Positions 60,089-64,000 of a DNA stretch of 64,000 nucleotides are shown one piece after another; positions within the stretch are counted from its first letter, which is position 1, and every line of letters starts with the position of its first letter. Both the position numbers and the translations under genes were made by a program. This stretch comes from JBJHBP01 sp050485645 (lineage in GTDB: Bacteria > Pseudomonadota > Gammaproteobacteria > Steroidobacterales > Rariloculaceae). Where the stretch lies: contig JBJHBT010000020.1 in NCBI GenBank assembly GCA_050485645.1, positions 1 through 64,000 of the forward strand. The letters run 5' to 3'. The notes beneath the pieces were generated by a model. It was not told the DNA's origin, did no database searches, and saw only the letters and a list, made by a program, of their open reading frames with translations.

Positions 60089-60433
60089 CTATTGCCCCGT
60101 CGGCATGGCGCCCCAGCCGCCTTTGCCGGGGCCGTACCAGGGATTGTCCCATCCGGTTGGCTCGTCGTCGTCCAGATTGAACAGGACGGCCTGGATCTCC
60201 TGAATCTTCCCGGCCTTCACCGTGAAGAATTCGGCCACCAGGCGGTCGATGGCGGTGACGGAGGCGGCGTTCTCGATGGGTCCGTCGATTCGACCGAAGC
60301 GCAGGATGGTCAGCACGATGCCGCGCTCCTCGTCCACCACGGCATGACGGCGGTCCCACAGATTGCGCCCGATGAACCGGCCGCGGTCGAACCCGACTGA
60401 AGCGCTAACGGGCATCGGTCGGCACCGCAGCAA
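60089..60433 (-). pseudogene. N-terminally truncated NTF2-like protein
   Basis: The 114-aa frame begins with an unlikely segment (MLRCRPMPVSASVGFDR) and then RRHAVVDEERGIVLTILRFGRIDGP, VAEFFTVKAGKIQEIQAVLFN, the C-terminal half of SnoaL/NTF2-like proteins. The N-terminal half that such proteins need is absent, since the sulfate operon promoter region lies upstream. Probably a truncated gene, though a short version cannot be excluded. Confidence 0.5.
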
Positions 60434-60606
60434 ACGGCGAAAGCAGTCAGCGTCTCAGTCCCCTGGTCGCCCCCGGTCACAGGGCGCGACCGCGCTGTGT
60501 CGCCCCCCGTAACCGATATATAACCGCCCGAACACCGACGCTATAACCTGTCACCGCTACGCTTGCGCCGCTTTACAGCGAACTACTTCGCTGCGCAGGT
60601 GCAGTC

Positions 60607-62406
60607 TTGTCGATCTCGCTCGAACAGGTCTCCAAACATTACGGCTCCGCTGCCGCGGTCAACGACGTATCTGTCGAGATCGCGGAGGGCGAGTTTTTCG
60701 TGCTGCTCGGGCCGTCTGGCAGCGGCAAGAGCACATTGCTGCGCGCTATCGCCGGGCTGACGTCCATCGATCATGGCCGCGTCATGCTGTTCGGCCGCGA
60801 TGTTACCCACATTCGGCCACGCGATCGCGAGGTGGGCTTCGTTTTCCAGAACTATGCGCTGTTCCGCCACATGACGGTGGGCGACAACGTTGAGTTCGCG
60901 TTGCGCGCGCGCAAGGTGCGCACCGGCGAGCGACGCCGGCGCCGCAAGGAGCTGCTCAAGCTGGTGTCGCTCGAAGGCTTGGATGATCGGCTGCCATCGG
61001 AACTATCCGGAGGACAGCAGCAACGCGTTGCGGTTGCACGCGCGCTGGCGCATCAGCCGCGCGTGTTGCTGCTGGATGAACCTTTCGGCGCGCTGGATGC
61101 CCGAATTCGCGAGGATCTGCGCAGGGCGATCCGCGAGATACAGCGCACTGTCGGCATTACCACAATTCTGGTAACCCACGACCAGGAGGAAGCTTTCGCC
61201 ATGGCCGACCGCATCGGCGTGATGGATCGTGGACGTCTGCACGAATGCGGTGAACCTCGCGCCCTTTACGAAAGCCCGCGTACGCGATTCGTCGCAACGT
61301 TTCTGGGCTCGGCCAATCTGCTGCTGGGCAGATATGAAAGCGATGGTGTTCGGATCGGGCGCACGCTGTTTGAACTCGAGCAATGGCCGCAAAGAACCAC
61401 ACCAGGCGCGGAAGCCACCACCGTGATCCGTCCTGAAGACATCGTGCTGCGACGACAGGGACGCTATCCGGAGCCGAACCCGATCGGCACTGGCATCATC
61501 ACCGAACTCGGATTCATCGGCGCACTGGAGCGCTTGCGGTTCTCTGTGACAACGGATCACGATCTGGTCAGCGCGCGGCAACCTGGTATCGACAGCTTTC
61601 TGATGGAGGCTTTGCGCAGCGCCCGGGAGAGTCACCTGCTGCCCCTGCAGGTGGGTGACCGGGTCGACTTCGGTGCGCGGCAACTGCACGTGCTGCCAAC
61701 GCCCTTCAACAGTCTGCGTCTGTTTGCGCAGACCGCGACTGAGATCGCCGAGCTGGCTGGCTCCAGCCTGGTCAGGGAACTGAGCGAACACACTCACATC
61801 GAACCGACCAGACATCGAGATGACACCGATAGCAGGCACCTGCCCGTCCAGGGCACACTGGTCACACCCTTCAACAGGGCCGCGGGACTCGCGCCTGCCG
61901 CCAACCTGCTGGAGCGCGGCGCGGCGCAAGTCATCGCGTTGTCAGACCCTGCCAGGCAGATAGAGCGGGTACTGATCTACATTCAGCCATCACGAGCAGC
62001 TCGCGACGCGGGCCTTGGCGTCGCCGGCAGTCTGCTGCGGCAGCTTTCCGTAGACGCGGCCCTGCTGGTGCCGGCCGGCGAACGCTACGGCGGCGTCTAT
62101 CGTGGGCTGCTGGACGTACGCAGCGCGGCATTGCGCCAGTATGGCGTGGATGTGCGCACCGAATCGTTTCGTGAACCCATTGCCGATGCCCTGCGCACAC
62201 GCCTCACCACTTCCGACGCCAGCACCTTGTTGCTGATCGGCCTGACGTCGGCCGCAACGGGCACCGTGCTGATCGATGAGCTGACCGCACTCGTTGCCAA
62301 CTGTCCCAACGCAACCGCCGTACTGCTCGCAGGCGGACGCTCCGAGACTCCCACAGCAGTGGGCACCCCATTGACTGACAACCGCACCAACAGGGTGGCG
62401 CTATGA
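60607..62406 (+). CDS. Sulfate ABC transporter ATPase with UspA-like C-terminus
   Basis: From TTG 60607, 599 aa. Residues 1-350 are a CysA-like ATPase: Walker A LLGPSGSGKST (33-43), signature ELSGGQQQRVAVARAL (about 132), Walker B VLLLDEPFGALD. Normal CysA is ~360 aa; here ~150 extra residues (from about 440) resemble a universal stress protein (RVLIYIQPSRAARDAG, AALLVPAGERYGGVYRGLLDV). It energises sulfate uptake; the extra domain may sense nucleotides or stress. The next gene overlaps by 4 bp. Confidence 0.85.
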   Translation: MSISLEQVSKHYGSAAAVNDVSVEIAEGEFFVLLGPSGSGKSTLLRAIAGLTSIDHGRVMLFGRDVTHIRPRDREVGFVFQNYALFRHMTVGDNVEFALRARKVRTGERRRRRKELLKLVSLEGLDDRLPSELSGGQQQRVAVARALAHQPRVLLLDEPFGALDARIREDLRRAIREIQRTVGITTILVTHDQEEAFAMADRIGVMDRGRLHECGEPRALYESPRTRFVATFLGSANLLLGRYESDGVRIGRTLFELEQWPQRTTPGAEATTVIRPEDIVLRRQGRYPEPNPIGTGIITELGFIGALERLRFSVTTDHDLVSARQPGIDSFLMEALRSARESHLLPLQVGDRVDFGARQLHVLPTPFNSLRLFAQTATEIAELAGSSLVRELSEHTHIEPTRHRDDTDSRHLPVQGTLVTPFNRAAGLAPAANLLERGAAQVIALSDPARQIERVLIYIQPSRAARDAGLGVAGSLLRQLSVDAALLVPAGERYGGVYRGLLDVRSAALRQYGVDVRTESFREPIADALRTRLTTSDASTLLLIGLTSAATGTVLIDELTALVANCPNATAVLLAGGRSETPTAVGTPLTDNRTNRVAL

Positions 62407-63482
62407 ACGCTCGAGTGATTCTGGTTTCTTTCGCGCTGTCGTTATCGTTGTCTGTGTCTGTATCGTCCTGCAGCGGCAGCGCCGATCCCGATGCCATCAC
62501 ACTGATGAATGTCTCCTACGACCCGACGCGCGAGCTGTATCGCGACGTCAATCGACAGTTTCGTGAACACTGGCGCACGCAGACGGGCCAGAATCTTACG
62601 ATCCAGATGTCGCACGGCGGTTCAGGCAGTCAGGCACGTTCCGTGATCGATGGCCTGGATGCCGACGTGGTGACACTCGCGCTTGCATACGACATCGACG
62701 CGATTCAGATGCACAGCCGGCGCCTGAACGCAAACTGGCAATCGAGGCTGCCCGACAACAGCGCACCTTACACCTCGACGATCGTATTCCTGGTTCGCAG
62801 CGGGAATCCGAAGGGAGTTCGTGACTGGGCAGACCTGCTCAAGCCCGATGTGCAGGTCATCACCCCCAACCCCAAGACGTCGGGTGGTGCGCGCTGGAAC
62901 TACCTGGCCGCCTGGGGATATGCTCTGGAGCAGGCACTGGACGGGGATCTGTCGCGACTTCACAGCGCATCTGTGGAGGAAGTCGAAGGAGCCCAGGAAC
63001 AGGCACGCGCGTTCGTCACCGAACTGTTCCGCCATGTTCCGGTACTCGACCGCGCGGCGCGCGCAGCCACGAATACCTTTGTGCAACGCGGCATTGGCGA
63101 TGTGTTTCTCTCCTGGGAAAATGAAGCATTGCTGGCGCTGGACGAAGCCGGCCATGACGCGTTCGAGATTGTCATCCCCAGCGTCAGCATTCTCGCTGAG
63201 CCCACCGTCGCAGTGGTCGACACCGTCGTGGACCGCAAGGGCACGCGCGACGTCGCAGAGGCCTATCTGAACTTTCTGTATGCGCCGCAGGGACAGGAAA
63301 TCGTCGCCAGTCACTACTTCCGCCCGCGAGACCCGGATGTGCTGGCACGGCATGCGCAGATGTTTCCCGACATCCGTCTGTTCACGATAGATGATGTGTT
63401 CGGCGGCTGGCGCGTAGCGCAGGCGCTGCATTTCGATGACGGCGGCCTGTTCGACCGGATCTATCTTCCGGCGGAACGCTGA
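62403..63482 (+). CDS. sbp: Periplasmic sulfate-binding protein
   Basis: A 359-aa protein beginning with a lipoprotein-like signal (LSVSVSSCSGSADPDA: Cys23 could be lipidated). TLMNVSYDPTRELYRDVN, MSHGGSGSQARSVIDGLDADVVTLAL and NPKTSGGARWNYLAAWGYAL are hallmark motifs of Sbp/CysP sulfate-binding proteins. It hands sulfate or thiosulfate to the permease encoded downstream. Overlaps the ATPase gene. Confidence 0.92.
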   Translation: MNARVILVSFALSLSLSVSVSSCSGSADPDAITLMNVSYDPTRELYRDVNRQFREHWRTQTGQNLTIQMSHGGSGSQARSVIDGLDADVVTLALAYDIDAIQMHSRRLNANWQSRLPDNSAPYTSTIVFLVRSGNPKGVRDWADLLKPDVQVITPNPKTSGGARWNYLAAWGYALEQALDGDLSRLHSASVEEVEGAQEQARAFVTELFRHVPVLDRAARAATNTFVQRGIGDVFLSWENEALLALDEAGHDAFEIVIPSVSILAEPTVAVVDTVVDRKGTRDVAEAYLNFLYAPQGQEIVASHYFRPRDPDVLARHAQMFPDIRLFTIDDVFGGWRVAQALHFDDGGLFDRIYLPAER

Positions 63483-63507
63483 GCCGGGTGGGCCCGCGCA
63501 GCCGATC

Positions 63508-64000
63508 ATGACCACCACCACCGCCGCCCCGCCCTGGGTCAGCCGCAGCGTGCTGCCGGGCTTTGGCCTGACCGTAGGCTTTGCCGGTGCGTTCCTCGCC
63601 GCCATTGTGCTGATACCACTGGCCGCGCTGGTGCTGAAGGCCGCCAGCCTGCCGCTGAGTGAGCTGTGGCACATTGCCACCGAACCGCGCGCACTGGCCA
63701 GCTATCGACTCAGCCTGGGCGCATCATTGCTGGCTGCAATTTTGAACGCGATATTCGGGCTCATCATCGCCTGGACACTGGTGCGCTACGACTTTCCCGG
63801 GCGGCGACTGGTGGATGCCATCATCGACCTGCCATTCGCGTTACCAACGGCAGTCTCCGGTATTGCACTGGCCACCGTGTTTGCGCCTAGCGGTTGGATA
63901 GGCCAATGGCTGGACCCACTGGGGATACAGGTCGCGTATACATGGATCGGTGTGGTTGTCGCGTTGACGCTGATCGGCCTGCCGTTCGTGGTTCGCTCAG
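63508..64000 (+). CDS. cysT: Sulfate ABC permease CysT, 5' part
   Basis: From ATG 63508 to the window end, about 164 codons. The N-terminal part matches CysT/CysU: VLPGFGLTVGFAGAFLAAIVLIPLAAL, LSLGASLLAAILNAIFGLIIAWTL (given in part), YDFPGRRLVDAIIDLPFALPTAVSG. Several membrane helices are visible. The 3' half and the CysW gene should lie to the right of the window. Confidence 0.9.
   Translation, partial: MTTTTAAPPWVSRSVLPGFGLTVGFAGAFLAAIVLIPLAALVLKAASLPLSELWHIATEPRALASYRLSLGASLLAAILNAIFGLIIAWTLVRYDFPGRRLVDAIIDLPFALPTAVSGIALATVFAPSGWIGQWLDPLGIQVAYTWIGVVVALTLIGLPFVVRS

Noticed and set aside
1..64000. CRISPR arrays, rRNA genes and IS elements
   Set aside because: No regular direct-repeat/spacer series, no rRNA-like segment and no transposase was found.

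Overview
The window reads as a GC-rich gammaproteobacterial chromosome; a Xanthomonadales-like host is an inference from gene style, since no rRNA or other phylogenetic marker is present. It has three blocks. Positions 1 to about 39,200 are most of a temperate podovirus prophage. Its left end, with the expected integrase and an intact tRNA-Lys, lies outside the window. Positions 39,211 to 55,546 are a 16-kb genomic island bounded by two identical 65-bp copies of a tRNA-Lys 3' end. From about 55,547 to 64,000 is ordinary chromosome.

Prophage. A leftward early operon (7,694 to <1) carries many small overlapping genes, a C5 cytosine methyltransferase, an SMC/RecF-like ATPase, a RecA-like ATPase and a PD-(D/E)XK exonuclease, which together suggest a recombination module. 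The immunity region (7,724-8,995) has a CI-like repressor, a Cro-like protein and five related palindromic operators. Two of these sit inside the spacers of promoters I infer as pL and pR. Rightward genes follow: a replication initiator with GTAACGC iterons inside its own gene, a DnaB helicase, small membrane proteins, a nuclease, terminase, portal, scaffold, capsid, connector and tail hub, ejection proteins, fibre, and a lysis set with an M15 endolysin. No tape measure or tail tube is seen, hence podovirus. Likely cargo genes are a Rap1a/Tai-like exported protein, a glycosyltransferase-like protein and a PagL-like outer membrane protein.

Island. Next to the left repeat lies the 3' stump of a tyrosine integrase with its catalytic Tyr, so the element probably lost mobility. 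Then come a PIN-domain protein overlapping an XRE/ImmA-type HTH-metallopeptidase, an operator, a DUF2188 gene and gene debris. The main cargo is a lasso-peptide-type RiPP locus. A tightly coupled leftward operon encodes a 46-aa precursor (not in a standard ORF list), a fused RRE/leader peptidase, an asparagine-synthetase-like cyclase, a two-permease ABC-2 transporter with its ATPase, and an McjD-like ABC exporter. A TonB-dependent receptor is divergent from the precursor across a promoter region with a palindrome. Convergent with the receptor are a DsbA-like thiol oxidoreductase (CAAC) and a ParB/sulfiredoxin-like protein. The precursor has two Cys in its tail and an acidic residue whose position does not fit the standard Thr(-2) and 7-9 residue ring rule, which makes it the most interesting object here.

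Chromosome. An alpha/beta hydrolase, a large secreted G8/beta-helix protein related in layout to CEMIP-type proteins, a truncated NTF2-like gene, and the start of a sulfate ABC transport operon whose ATPase carries an unusual C-terminal UspA-like extension.
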